Shown piece by piece: positions 18,463-28,347 of a DNA stretch of 64,000 bases (the first letter of the stretch is position 1; each line of letters starts with the position of its first letter). The stretch is from Candidatus Zixiibacteriota bacterium. GTDB lineage: Bacteria; Zixibacteria; MSB-5A5; JAABVY01. The notes beneath the pieces are model-generated. The model worked only from the letters and a program-made list of their open reading frames with translations, did not search any database and was not told where the DNA came from. A program made the translations under genes and the position numbers. The DNA lies in NCBI GenBank assembly GCA_011056555.1, contig DSEQ01000008.1:1-64000 (forward strand), written 5' to 3'.

Positions 18463-20361
18463 TTAGAGCGCTTTAAGGACGACCATGGTAATGTCGTCCT
18501 GTTGAGGCTGTTTTCCGGCATGGGCGCGATTTGTTTTGAAGATGCCGTCTATCATTTGGCGGGCGCTTTGATCTTCATTATAAGCGATATACTGAATCGC
18601 TCTCTCAATGCCAAACTGTTCATTGCTCGAGTTCATTGAATCCTCGAGACCATCTGTCGAAAACAGGAGCATTGATCCTGGATCTGAGAATCTGAATTCA
18701 CTGGAAGTATAGACAGCATCCTGATGTATGCCAAGGGGGATCCCAGTACTTGCAAGAGTCTGGTTTATGCCGCCTGATTTGTCTATCAGATATCCGGGGG
18801 TATGTCCCGCGCTCGCGTATGTGAGTTTCTTCGTTCCCGGATCAAGTTGAGAAACAAGCAAGGTGACGAATTCTCCATGTTTAAAGTCCTGGACGAGCAA
18901 TTGGTTGAGGCTGACTAGGATTTGTGCCGGATCAGTGCAGCTGGATGCAAAAGCCCGTGTGAGAGCTCGTGCCTCTGCCATAAAAAGGGCTGTCCCAATG
19001 CCATGCCCGCTGACATCACCTATGGCAATGACCAGACAGCCGTCAGAGGTCTCGATAAAGTCGAAATAATCTCCACCGGTCTCATCAGCAGGGAATGCGT
19101 TGGCGGCAATGTCATATCCGGGAACTGTGGCAGTCGTAGAGTAGAAGGTTTGCTGTACCAACCGTGCCAGCTGCAGTTTAGCCTCCTGTTCTTTTTTCTC
19201 AATCAGGTCGGTTATGTCTTTCAAAACAGAGACGTAGTGTGTGATTTCGCCTTCTCTTTCCTGCATAGGGGTGATTGTCTGGCGTGCCCAGTATGATTCG
19301 CCCGACTTTTTCCTGTTCTTGATCGTGCAATAAAAAGGCCGTCCCGCAGATATTTCGGTCCACAGCTTGCGGTAAAACTCCTGACCATGCTCTCCGGATT
19401 TAAGGACGCCCGGAGTCCTGCCGATTACCTCTTCCCGGGTGAATCCAGTCGTCTTTTCAAAAGCCGGATTCACGTATTCAATTATGCCGTCTCTGTCGGT
19501 TATCAGAACGCTGTCCGCTGTCTGATTCAATGCAGAAGAGAGCCTCTTGTAAATCAACATCTTGTCGCGCAGCCGCTGGCGATCGGTGATGTCACGATAC
19601 TGCCATATGTGTATATGCGAATCCGATGACCCAAACACGGGAATATAGTCGCGTTGGAAGCTCCGACCATCCAGGAATCGAATTTCCTCATTCAAAACCA
19701 CATTCTTTTCGTGCATTACTTGATTGATTCGCCCAATGAATCCCTCCGGGTCGTGACACCGCGCTGCCAGCAGCCAGTTATATTCCGAGCAATCGCGGCC
19801 AATAAGATCGGCCTGTTGCGCCGATATACTAAACATCTCACAGAAAGCCTGATTAACCCGTTGAATTCGCCTATTCTCATCCTCTACCAGAACGCCTGCC
19901 TGCTGGTTCTCAATCAACGCAGACATCTGCATCGAAATCGAATCCGGATTCTCTTCCGCGATTCTTTGTTTGGAAACATCATGGAAAACTATCATTCCGC
20001 CACGTAGAAACCCATCCTCATCTTTTAATGGTCTACCGCTTATAATAATCCACAGACCCGAGGGATTGGCTTGATTCTTGATGTATATAAGCTCATCATC
20101 GATTTTATCCCCCTGAATAGCCTTTACCAAAGGAAACCGGTCTGACGAATAAGGTGTGAGTTTGTCCGGGAAATAGCATCCCTTTAAAAGCGACGATTTT
20201 GCGGAATCCATATCGGCGGCGCTGATGCCCAGCATGCGCTCGGCGGCTTTGTTAAAAACAAGCAATCTGCCATCCAGGTCGGCCGCGACAACGCCGTATG
20301 GAATATTATCAATGGCAAAACTGAGAATGTCTATTGCGGTTGATCCTGATGTTTGATGCAT
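18463..20361 (-). CDS. PAS-domain SpoIIE/RsbU-type serine phosphatase
   Basis: Three PAS-type sensor domains (about 12-120, 145-255, 270-390; 'GRLLVFNKAAERMLG', 'NRRIQRVNQAFCEMF', 'DGIIEYVNPAFEKTTG') precede a PP2C-like SpoIIE domain (about 420-630). Metal-binding signatures are GDVSGHG, 'ASAGHTPGY', 'STDGLED' and 'QDDITMVVL'. There is no signal peptide or membrane segment, so it is a soluble sensor. In the family such proteins dephosphorylate anti-sigma-factor antagonists (partner-switching). No antagonist or anti-sigma gene is next to it here. Confidence 0.92.
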   Translation of the reverse strand: MHQTSGSTAIDILSFAIDNIPYGVVAADLDGRLLVFNKAAERMLGISAADMDSAKSSLLKGCYFPDKLTPYSSDRFPLVKAIQGDKIDDELIYIKNQANPSGLWIIISGRPLKDEDGFLRGGMIVFHDVSKQRIAEENPDSISMQMSALIENQQAGVLVEDENRRIQRVNQAFCEMFSISAQQADLIGRDCSEYNWLLAARCHDPEGFIGRINQVMHEKNVVLNEEIRFLDGRSFQRDYIPVFGSSDSHIHIWQYRDITDRQRLRDKMLIYKRLSSALNQTADSVLITDRDGIIEYVNPAFEKTTGFTREEVIGRTPGVLKSGEHGQEFYRKLWTEISAGRPFYCTIKNRKKSGESYWARQTITPMQEREGEITHYVSVLKDITDLIEKKEQEAKLQLARLVQQTFYSTTATVPGYDIAANAFPADETGGDYFDFIETSDGCLVIAIGDVSGHGIGTALFMAEARALTRAFASSCTDPAQILVSLNQLLVQDFKHGEFVTLLVSQLDPGTKKLTYASAGHTPGYLIDKSGGINQTLASTGIPLGIHQDAVYTSSEFRFSDPGSMLLFSTDGLEDSMNSSNEQFGIERAIQYIAYNEDQSARQMIDGIFKTNRAHAGKQPQQDDITMVVLKAL

Positions 20362-21058
20362 ATCGGCGATTCATCCTTACTTTCTGGATTGCCCTGGTGA
20401 TTAATAATCCACTCCTGAATTCGGTAACGGTTTAGAAATCTTCGGTCGCGGCGCCTGCTGCTGTGTTCCAGAGAATCAATAAGAATAAGTAATTGTAGTC
20501 GGACTTCCTCATACCCGTGAGAAGCTTAATGTGGTACATATTTATGTTAGTCTTTATCTGTATCGGCAACCTTTTACTCAAAAAACAGAAATTGATCATA
20601 AAAGTTTTAAAACGCAGGAAAAAAATGATTCAGGATCGCAGCATCTGATGCACAGAAAAAGCTAACTGATTGAGTGGAATTGGATAAGGTTCTTCATCAA
20701 AGTGTATTCGCGAGTCAAGATTAGCCTGGAGATGAAAAAAATGTTCTCGCTTCGTCGGCTAAGCGAATGAAAAAGAGTTTGCAGGCTTGATTCCCTTATA
20801 TTTGAGGTCGAGATGGATGATTTTTACGAAATTTCGTAATTTGCCTGAAATGAAGGAATAAAATCTGAAATATATAAACTTCGCTCCGGAGAATTGACCG
20901 CAATTATAATGATCCATAATATATCCGGGTACATATAGATGATTTAATGTTTGCAGGGTCGGGAAAGGTTGGCAGACTTCGCAGATAGCCTTAAGGTCAC
21001 TTCCTTAATAATATGCATCGATTAACCTAATTATTTTTCATTTATCTACATTTTTTCC
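20362..21058. other. Long AT-rich intergenic region
   Basis: About 700 bases upstream of the promoter for the giant HYR protein hold no credible open frame, RNA gene or repeat that I can see. Confidence 0.4.
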
Positions 21059-21086
21059 TTGACAATAAGATAACGATGATTAATAT
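21059..21086 (+). promoter_or_regulatory. Sigma-70-type promoter of the giant HYR protein transcript
   Basis: A perfect TTGACA at 21059-21064, a 16-base spacer, and TAATAT at 21081-21086. The next long gene starts at 21583, so transcripts from here would carry a leader of nearly 500 bases. Confidence 0.6.
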
Positions 21087-21180
21087 AGGACTAAATTAAT
21101 CTATGATTATAATAGTCGGGATAATTTTGATCTTATATTGAGACGTGAAGATGAACTTAGATACTAAAGGGGAATCGCAG

Positions 21181-21237
21181 ATGAGGGACCTGCCCGCTAC
21201 ATTGAGCAGGGGGCAAAATTATTACCTGCATAAATAG
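21181..21237 (+). CDS. Possible leader mini-ORF 1 (18 codons)
   Basis: ATG at 21181 has AAGGGGA about 8 bases upstream and runs 18 codons to TAG. It overlaps a GC-rich inverted segment (CCTGC...GCAGG, about 21190-21213). It is too short to judge by composition; offered as part of the leader structure. Confidence 0.2.
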   Translation: MRDLPATLSRGQNYYLHK

Positions 21238-21444
21238 GATTCCTGGTGCGCCGCACATCGGCGGCGGGAGATATACAGCTATCGTCTCATCATTTTCAGA
21301 TTAGGCATATTTTTTTTTGAGGTACTTATCACTGATTTCTGCGCGATTTAAAAGCAGAGTATAATTGTATGGAATTATTCGAGAATACTATCTGGCAAGA
21401 TACTTATCATCCAAAAATCAACACCAGAAAGGAGGCGGCTAATT

Positions 21445-21477
21445 ATGCATGCTTACTCACAAGAGAATCATCATTAA
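21445..21477 (+). CDS. Possible leader mini-ORF 2 (10 codons)
   Basis: A near-ideal ribosome site AAAGGAGG (21428-21435) precedes ATG; the peptide is MHAYSQENHH. With the next mini-ORF and the main gene it makes three successive ribosome sites in about 150 bases. Confidence 0.3.
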   Translation: MHAYSQENHH

Positions 21478-21504
21478 AACATCCAGAGTCGAAAGGAGGG
21501 CTAT

Positions 21505-21555
21505 TTGTTTCTATTCTCTTCTCTTAGAAATGGATCGCAGGGAAAACAACTCTAA
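21505..21555 (+). CDS. Possible leader mini-ORF 3 (16 codons)
   Basis: AAAGGAGG (21492-21499) is 5 bases before a TTG that opens 16 codons to TAA, 27 bases before the start codon of the giant HYR protein. It could be a leader peptide or a ribosome standby site. Confidence 0.25.
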   Translation: MFLFSSLRNGSQGKQL

Positions 21556-21582
21556 CGTTTAAACTTTTGAAAGGAAGTGATT

Positions 21583-24500
21583 ATGAAGTCTCTAAAATCT
21601 AACGACTTCCAACTTTTCAGGACATTTCTGCTGGTCGCCATAATTGTGACCTTCGGCATCAGCAGTTCTGCTTTTGGTCAGGCGACCAGCATTACTTCCA
21701 CGGGCTTTCGCGCCAGTGAGGGTGGCGGAGGTGCCTTAACAACCGTATGGACTACCGGAAACCTTGGCAATACCTGGTCTGAAGGTGAATGGGTGCCATA
21801 TCAGCTGATCATCGAAAATGTGCAGACTGATTATCCCAATATGGATGGTTTTCCAAACATCGTGATGTCGTATGACTTTACAACCAGCGGCGACAGATTT
21901 GTGGACCTGGTCCGCAGCATTCAGGCTGGTGAATTTACCCTGACCGATGCTCAGGGTTGGGTGGATAACAGCGGTAGTGCCTATCCCATGACAACCCGTG
22001 AGGAAATCGAACAGGCTCAGAATGATTTTGGAAATGTGGCCCCTCTCGAGAATGAGTGGACAGGTTTTAATCTGTTAAACCTTCCGGATTCTCAGATGAA
22101 CAGGGCCCCTGATTTGTCTATCGGCACACCGACAGATGCTGAGAGGACCTTCTACATAACCAAAGATGATCTGCTTAATGCCGGTATAGATCCGACCACG
22201 GATACTATTGTTATTTATTACCAGCTGCATGAATCCCGTACATTCATCTGGCAGAATTCATTGCAGAGATTTTACAGTGATGACTATACCCCGGGTGCCG
22301 AGGCTGACGGTTGGGGCGGCTATGTTTATGCTATCCCACCGTTTGATACAGACTCTCGTCTGGGCTCCGGATATGTTCCCGGTTCCTCAGGCCATATCGA
22401 GGTCGAGTTTGGCGGCGGCGCCAAGACCGTTCCGATTCCGATTCCGGAGCAGCTTCCCGGCGCGGTTAGCGGTTTGAAATGGTCCGATGCTAATGGCAAT
22501 GGTATCCAGGACGGCTCCGAACCTACCCTTTCAGGTTGGAGGATTTACGTGGAAGGCGAGCTTGAGGGCATACCATTTTCATCCAGTGTATTAACCGACG
22601 GGCTGGGGGAATATTCGTTCCCCAACCTGACCTCGGGCGTAACCTGGACAATTTATGAGGATGCGCAGCAGGAAGTTCCCATGACCACGGGTTGGACGCA
22701 GACATATCCGGAAATAGGCGATATGGTTGGTCTGGGAACTGGTGCGGCCATTCCGCCTAATCCGGATTACGGTGCTGTTGGCTGGGAGGTTCATCTCACA
22801 GAAGACATACCTGACCAGGGAGATCTGAATTTTGGCAACAAGCAGTGTGAGGTTGCGATCACATGTCCGCCTGACGTCCAGATCGACTGTACCGAGAGCA
22901 CCGATCCCTCAAATACCGGCAATCCTGTAGTGGAGGGCAATTGTCCGCCATTTGATGTTACCTATGAAGATACCCAGACGCCCGGTTCCTGTCCGCAGGA
23001 ATACACAATAACCAGGCTCTGGATTGTTGTCGATGCCAGCGGCATGTCCGACAGCTGCGAGCAGATCATCAGTGTCAGTGATGAGACTCCTCCCGTTATA
23101 ACCTGTCCGGCCGACTTGGTCTTTGAATGCGATGCAGTGGGTGACTTTGGTTCTGCCACGGCTACCGACGATTGCGGCCAGGTCAATGTTGAGATTGTGA
23201 ATCGCGACTCGATCCCCGGCGATTGTGCCCAGGAGTACACACTGGTACTTACCTATAGAGCCACCGACGAGTGCGGTAACTTCTCAGAGTGCCAGCAGAC
23301 AATCCAGGTTCAGGATACTACCCCGCCCATGATTGCTTGTGCAGACGACCTGACATTTGAGTGTGACGCGGTTGGTGACTTTGGTTTCCCGACAGCTACA
23401 GATAATTGTGATCCTGAGGTCGATATAGTCCTGGATAGCCGTGATTCAATCCCCGGCAATTGTGCGCAGGAATATCAGCTTGTGCTTACTTATATCGCCT
23501 CTGACGATTGCGGCAACGCAGACACTTGTGCGCAGACTATTACTGTTCAGGATACCACGCCTCCAGTGATTGCCTGTGCAGACGATCTGACATTTGAGTG
23601 TGACGCGGTTGGTGACTTTGGTTCCCCGACTGCCTCAGACAATTGTGATCCTGAGGTCGATATAGTCCTCGACAGCCGTGATTCAATCCCCGGCAGTTGT
23701 GCACAGGAATATCAGCTGGTGCTTACCTATATCGCCTCTGACGATTGCGGCAACGCAGACACTTGTGCGCAGACTATAACCGTTCAGGATACAACTCCGC
23801 CGGTCATAGTATGCCCGCCTGATATCTCATTCAACTGCGATGTTGGGGATCCGGGAATGGCCACGGCGAGTGACAACTGTGATCCTGACGTTGAGATAAC
23901 ATTTGAGGACGACACGACCTCGATCGACTGTCCTCTGCAGATAGTCCGTACCTGGACAGCGACAGATGACTGCGGCAACTTTGCCAGCTGCACTCAGAAT
24001 ATCGAGGTTGTTGACGAGACTCCGCCGGTCCTTGTCGTTCCGGATGATCTCAATCTTGAATGCGGCGATGATCGAAACTTCGGCAGCGCCACCGCGACTG
24101 ATAATTGTGGAGCTGAGCCCACGGTCGGAATCGTCGATCGTGACTCAATCCCCGGCGAATGTGCCCAGGAATACATCCTGATTCTTACTTACAGGGCGAC
24201 TGATGCCTGCGGTAACACTACCGAGGACCAGCAGACCATCACGGTCGAGGATACGACTCCGCCTGTGCTGACCTGTCCGGAAGATCGCACGTTTGAATGT
24301 GATGCGGTTGGCGACTTTGGATATCCTTCAGCCTCAGACGACTGCGGCGAGGTAACCATAGAGCTGACAAGCCGTGATTCATTACCTGGCGATTGTCCGC
24401 AGGAATACACATTGACCTTGAACTATTCAATCGCAGATGAGTGCGGCAATACGGCCTCCTGCACGCAGGTGATTACCGTCGAGGATACCACCCCTCCGGA

Positions 24501-25596
24501 GATCTTCTGCGCGGATCAGGATACAATCGACTGTGAGGAAGAGCTAATCTTCACACCTCCAACCGCAGAAGACAATTGTGATCTCTCCCCGTCAATCGTG
24601 GAAGTCTCGGTTGATACTCTCCCGGGACCGGGTGACGGCGAATTCACATATACCAAGACCTGGTATGCACTTGATGAGTGCGGCAACCAGTCTGCAGAAT
24701 GTTCGCAGACAATCATCAGGCTCTCCTGTGAGCAGGATTTCTGCACCTTCACTATGGGTGGATGGGGCAGCGATTGTCCGGATTCGCAGGTTGATGATCC
24801 ATTCTCGACCCAGCCCGGATGTATCCGTGATCATTACTTTGATGTAGTCTTCCCGGATGGCGTCTATATTGGCGATCCGGCCGGAAACTATGCAGTCTGG
24901 GATAATCCCTCTGCTGTTGCGGCCTACCTGCCTGCAGATGGAACACCTGGTTATCTCAGCAATCCATTAACCAATCCAACGTATACTCCAGCCGGAGTTC
25001 TGGGCGGTCAGTTGCTGGCCCTGAAGATGAACAGAGAGTTCTCCTGCGAGGGTATATTCTATGATCTGGCCCTGCTCGATGTTATCGCCTGTTTCGGCAG
25101 CTATGTGATTCCTGACAGCTGCGGCGGACCCTTCGCGGGCCTGACCGTAGACCAGTTCATCGTCCTGGCAGACCAGGTTGTGGCCGGAAATACCGGTATG
25201 CTCGATCCATATGGCGCAAGCCTTTCGGATCTCAATTTCACAGCAACCTGTCTGAATGAGTTCTTCAATAACTGCGATGATGAAGATGATTATGTTATCT
25301 TCTCCGCTCCTGTCAACGTGAAGCAGGTACCGGAACAGTTCTCGCTCGACCAGAACCGTCCGAATCCGTTCAACCCGGTAACAGAGATCAGCTTCGCTCT
25401 GCCTGAGGCCGCTAATGTGACTCTCGAAGTCTTCAACATTAGAGGTCAGAAGGTCGCGACCCTGGTTAATGATTACAGGGATGCCGGAATCCATACGGTA
25501 ACCTGGAACGGCTCAAACGTGGCCAGCGGTGTTTACTTCTATCGACTGACTGCAGGACAGTTTGTCGAAACCAAGAAGATGATACTGCTCAAGTAG
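21583..25596 (+). CDS. Giant secreted HYR-repeat protein with SdrD-B-like domain and type IX sorting domain
   Basis: This 1337-residue surface or secreted protein begins with a signal peptide ending near 'AFGQA'. Residues about 35-285 are an unassigned N-terminal region. About 291-422 is an SdrD-B-like beta domain ('GLKWSDANGNGIQDG'). About 423-1052 holds eight HYR-type units, each opening with CP/A-x-D...C and containing a DDCGN motif. About 1054-1246 is a Cys-containing region beginning 'FCTFTMGGWGSDCP'. About 1248-1337 is the NPFNP sorting domain ending MILLK. ATG at 21583 is preferred over GTG 21577 because AAAGGA is then correctly spaced. The calcium-rich, Cys-paired repeats suggest an extended adhesive stalk. 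It resembles the protein at the start of the window in its repeats and tail. Confidence 0.87.
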   Translation: MKSLKSNDFQLFRTFLLVAIIVTFGISSSAFGQATSITSTGFRASEGGGGALTTVWTTGNLGNTWSEGEWVPYQLIIENVQTDYPNMDGFPNIVMSYDFTTSGDRFVDLVRSIQAGEFTLTDAQGWVDNSGSAYPMTTREEIEQAQNDFGNVAPLENEWTGFNLLNLPDSQMNRAPDLSIGTPTDAERTFYITKDDLLNAGIDPTTDTIVIYYQLHESRTFIWQNSLQRFYSDDYTPGAEADGWGGYVYAIPPFDTDSRLGSGYVPGSSGHIEVEFGGGAKTVPIPIPEQLPGAVSGLKWSDANGNGIQDGSEPTLSGWRIYVEGELEGIPFSSSVLTDGLGEYSFPNLTSGVTWTIYEDAQQEVPMTTGWTQTYPEIGDMVGLGTGAAIPPNPDYGAVGWEVHLTEDIPDQGDLNFGNKQCEVAITCPPDVQIDCTESTDPSNTGNPVVEGNCPPFDVTYEDTQTPGSCPQEYTITRLWIVVDASGMSDSCEQIISVSDETPPVITCPADLVFECDAVGDFGSATATDDCGQVNVEIVNRDSIPGDCAQEYTLVLTYRATDECGNFSECQQTIQVQDTTPPMIACADDLTFECDAVGDFGFPTATDNCDPEVDIVLDSRDSIPGNCAQEYQLVLTYIASDDCGNADTCAQTITVQDTTPPVIACADDLTFECDAVGDFGSPTASDNCDPEVDIVLDSRDSIPGSCAQEYQLVLTYIASDDCGNADTCAQTITVQDTTPPVIVCPPDISFNCDVGDPGMATASDNCDPDVEITFEDDTTSIDCPLQIVRTWTATDDCGNFASCTQNIEVVDETPPVLVVPDDLNLECGDDRNFGSATATDNCGAEPTVGIVDRDSIPGECAQEYILILTYRATDACGNTTEDQQTITVEDTTPPVLTCPEDRTFECDAVGDFGYPSASDDCGEVTIELTSRDSLPGDCPQEYTLTLNYSIADECGNTASCTQVITVEDTTPPEIFCADQDTIDCEEELIFTPPTAEDNCDLSPSIVEVSVDTLPGPGDGEFTYTKTWYALDECGNQSAECSQTIIRLSCEQDFCTFTMGGWGSDCPDSQVDDPFSTQPGCIRDHYFDVVFPDGVYIGDPAGNYAVWDNPSAVAAYLPADGTPGYLSNPLTNPTYTPAGVLGGQLLALKMNREFSCEGIFYDLALLDVIACFGSYVIPDSCGGPFAGLTVDQFIVLADQVVAGNTGMLDPYGASLSDLNFTATCLNEFFNNCDDEDDYVIFSAPVNVKQVPEQFSLDQNRPNPFNPVTEISFALPEAANVTLEVFNIRGQKVATLVNDYRDAGIHTVTWNGSNVASGVYFYRLTAGQFVETKKMILLK
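23341..23814 (+). repeat. Tandem near-identical 237-bp HYR unit duplication
   Basis: Copies at 23341-23577 and 23578-23814 are nearly base-for-base identical and exactly 79 codons long, while the flanking units are diverged. This indicates a recent in-frame duplication. Confidence 0.9.
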
Positions 25597-25638
25597 CCAG
25601 TTAATGTATGATTATGTGAAAGCATGATCATGATAAAT

Positions 25639-25683
25639 AAGCCCGGCGGCAGGTTGTAAGCTTGTTCGCCGGGCTTTTGTTTT
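25639..25683 (+). terminator. Rho-independent terminator after giant HYR protein
   Basis: A perfect 10-bp stem AAGCCCGGCG/CGCCGGGCTT with an 18-base loop, then TTTTGTTTTG. It also lies before the end of the opposing gene at 25710. Confidence 0.88.
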
Positions 25684-25709
25684 GTATCGATTAATGAGGA
25701 TTGGCGATT

Positions 25710-26498
25710 TTACCGGTGTAAACCGAGACGATAAACCAGCCCGCCGCTGACACCGTATTCGGTAACGTGTGCCGACCAACCGATGCGCCAGTTGATATCG
25801 AGCGCGAAGTGATTGCTGATGCCAACCCGGTTGCGTTGAATGAAGCCGATCTGGTAATACGGTCCGAATCCAAGTCCGTAACTTGATCTCATCCGTTGAC
25901 TCAATGGTACAGATATGGATAGATCATAAAGCCCCCCTCCTGATACCTGGGGTGATGATTCCATGACACTGAACTTTACGTTGACTCCCCGCATCGAGCC
26001 GACTCTCACATGCCCTGAGACATGCCTTGTCTTCTCGATTTTTCCGTCCCTGAATCTTGATGGCACATCTCCAAAAACATATCCCAGGCCCATTCCGACA
26101 TAACGGGTCTCAAAGCTGATGCAAGGATTGATATAGCTGAAGGAATAGTTGGGCAAATATATAATGCTATCATCATAGTGCACATCGCGCGTCATCAAAT
26201 TCAAGTCCGTCCTCCAATAGCCGCCTCGGACTCCTACTACCACGGGTAAATTCGAGCGCAAGGGCGGTTTCCAATAGACTTCACCGGAAACATCGACAAA
26301 ATCGCTGCCCGCCGCACCTTCAATATCATTCCCGCCTTCCAGGGCCTGGCAGCCGGTAATCACTGACGCTACCCGCCCTCCGCCGCCATGAATGCCGACC
26401 TGAAAATCAGTCGAGTCGGGGTCACCCTGGTACAGGCCCACAGGCAGAAGCGCCAAAGCGCCGCAGAAGAATCCTCTGAATATTTTCTTAAATAACAT
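25710..26498 (-). CDS. Exported protein of unknown function, probable outer-membrane beta-rich protein
   Basis: Not recognised as a named family. From ATG 26498 the product has a basic N-terminus and hydrophobic stretch (signal peptide). It continues with alternating polar/hydrophobic, Gly- and aromatic-rich strands such as 'VGMGLGYVFGD' and 'YGLGFGPYYQIGF', and ends in 'GGLVYRLGLHR', a pattern typical of small beta-barrels. The frame extends upstream to 26612, but the added 38 residues include a second hydrophobic run and no ribosome site, so the shorter start is preferred. It is monocistronic and converges with the giant HYR protein gene. Confidence 0.6.
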   Translation of the reverse strand: MLFKKIFRGFFCGALALLPVGLYQGDPDSTDFQVGIHGGGGRVASVITGCQALEGGNDIEGAAGSDFVDVSGEVYWKPPLRSNLPVVVGVRGGYWRTDLNLMTRDVHYDDSIIYLPNYSFSYINPCISFETRYVGMGLGYVFGDVPSRFRDGKIEKTRHVSGHVRVGSMRGVNVKFSVMESSPQVSGGGLYDLSISVPLSQRMRSSYGLGFGPYYQIGFIQRNRVGISNHFALDINWRIGWSAHVTEYGVSGGLVYRLGLHR

Positions 26499-26785
26499 AT
26501 CGATGCTCAAAAGAAGGATAGCCAGAAAAAAAATGAAGTCAATATTAAAATCTTGTGCCGGGATGACAGTGGTGTATAAATAAATTTCAGAGATATGACA
26601 AGGGGCTTTCATTTAGCCAATGCTCAACCGAATTATCCACCGCAGGTAGCATCTATCCAGACCTGGCTGATGTTTGAATAACGATTCAGTTATGTAAGTA
26701 GATGAATCACAACTTCTTATCTAATAGGATATGCTGCTTGGCTGAATGGCATGCAGTTTGTTTGGTAATATCGCAGGAGAGAGTT

Positions 26786-28258
26786 ATGAGAGTTTTATTG
26801 ATATATCCAGACACAGATCCCCTCTCGATCATTCCCAGCGGACTGATCAACATCGAGCCGTTGGGTCTGGAGTACCTTGCAGGTGAACTGAATGATCATG
26901 ATGTCACTATTCTCGATATGAAAATAGAAAGACACTGGCGAGAAGCTATAGATAACTTTCGCCCTGATATTGTCGGTATTACCGGGACAGTGGTACACAC
27001 TCATCGCATTCTATCGATACTCGATTATGTGAAGCAGATTCTTCCAGAGGCAATCACGATAGTAGGGGGGACCCATGCATCTCTGGTACCCTCTGATTTT
27101 TTCAGGCAGCAGGTAGACATTGTTATCCCGGGTAAGGATTCGGCTGTCTTCCGAAGAGTCGTAGAATCCATCGATAGAAAGCGCTCTCTTTACGAGATCG
27201 CAGGGATTATTATTCGGTCAGACAATGGTTGGAAGAAAACTGCTCCATCTGAGCTATTGCGCAATCTTGATAGTCTTCCTATACCCCGGCGTGATCTGAC
27301 TGCGCAGTATCGCACAAGGTACCACCACTTAGTCTGGAAGCCTGTGGCGCTGATGGTTACCTCGGTCGGGTGTCCGCATGGCTGCAGTTTCTGTCCCTGT
27401 CCGGTTCTTACGGGACGTAAGGTGTTACGCAGGTCACCGGAGCTGGTGCTGGAGGAACTGCGGCAGATCGATGAACCGTATGTGTACATCGGCGACGATA
27501 ATCTCTTTTATGATCATCACCATGCTCGAAGAATCGCTCAGCTCATCGAGGGGGAGGGGCTGAAAAAGCAATATTATGTTCTCGGGCGGGCGGATGATAT
27601 TGTAAAGCACCCGGAATTGATCGAGAGGTGGGCTGCAATCGGTCTCAAAAAAGTATTTCTCGGCTTGGAATCACCCGGCGACGACGAAATCAAGGCGCTC
27701 AATAAGAGGGCCACTGTGGCCGGAAACAACCGGGCAATCGAGATTCTGCACTCAAACAATATCGATCCACTGGGAGCATTCATCGTCGACCCGCGCTATA
27801 CCAGGGCCGATTTCGACCGTATCCTGGAATACATGGATCGTATGCGCATATATTACTTCGAGTTTACAGTTCTAACGCCGTTCCCGGGGACCAAATTCTA
27901 TGAGGAGGTTAGGGATGGTTTAGTATCTCATGACACGCGCCTTTTCGACCTGGCGCACAGTCTTTTCCCAACTTGTCTCCCGGCAACAGATTTTTATCGT
28001 GAATTCCATCGGCTGCATCGGCGTGCCGCCAGCCTTCGACGTGCGCTTTGGATTCGTCCCGTAGTCTCACCTTTTCGGAGAATGGCTTTCGTACCCCAGG
28101 CAACGCAGGTGGTGGAGTTGTTTTTCTCGGCGCGGCGGGCTTATCGGCAGATGCAGCGAGCTGATGTGATTGGCACAAATAATGTTTTTTATAATAAGAA
28201 TCGGCCCAAAAAAGCCGGATTCGCCACGTCCCGCATCCATCACGGAGTAGAGGAATAA
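26786..28258 (+). CDS. B12-binding-domain radical SAM protein
   Basis: The N-terminal 150 residues look like a cobalamin-binding Rossmann fold ('DIVGITGTVVHTHRI', 'ITIVGGTHASLVP'). Then a radical SAM core carries CxxxCxxC in 'GCPHGCSFCPCP' (about residues 196-206) and 'FLGLESPGDDEI' further on. The family includes methyltransferases and ring-forming enzymes for lipids, cofactors and natural products. The substrate is not deducible. ATG 26786 is chosen because GGAG lies 6 bases before it; the frame upstream encodes no conserved sequence. The 90-base gap to the small lipoprotein gene could allow co-transcription. Confidence 0.85.
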   Translation: MRVLLIYPDTDPLSIIPSGLINIEPLGLEYLAGELNDHDVTILDMKIERHWREAIDNFRPDIVGITGTVVHTHRILSILDYVKQILPEAITIVGGTHASLVPSDFFRQQVDIVIPGKDSAVFRRVVESIDRKRSLYEIAGIIIRSDNGWKKTAPSELLRNLDSLPIPRRDLTAQYRTRYHHLVWKPVALMVTSVGCPHGCSFCPCPVLTGRKVLRRSPELVLEELRQIDEPYVYIGDDNLFYDHHHARRIAQLIEGEGLKKQYYVLGRADDIVKHPELIERWAAIGLKKVFLGLESPGDDEIKALNKRATVAGNNRAIEILHSNNIDPLGAFIVDPRYTRADFDRILEYMDRMRIYYFEFTVLTPFPGTKFYEEVRDGLVSHDTRLFDLAHSLFPTCLPATDFYREFHRLHRRAASLRRALWIRPVVSPFRRMAFVPQATQVVELFFSARRAYRQMQRADVIGTNNVFYNKNRPKKAGFATSRIHHGVEE

Positions 28259-28347
28259 GCTGAATCCTTGTCTCGATCAAAAATTGAGGGAACTGATCCC
28301 AATCCACCATGTTTTGATATGAACATTATTTATGAAGGAGGAGACTA

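Noticed and set aside
22850..24740. Repeated blocks that might suggest a repeat array or CRISPR
   Set aside because: The periods are multiples of three (237 bp) and encode HYR protein units; there are no short palindromic repeats with unique spacers.
24967..25494. 175-codon open frame on the minus strand
   Set aside because: Antisense to the 3' end of the giant HYR protein gene, which is clearly coding.
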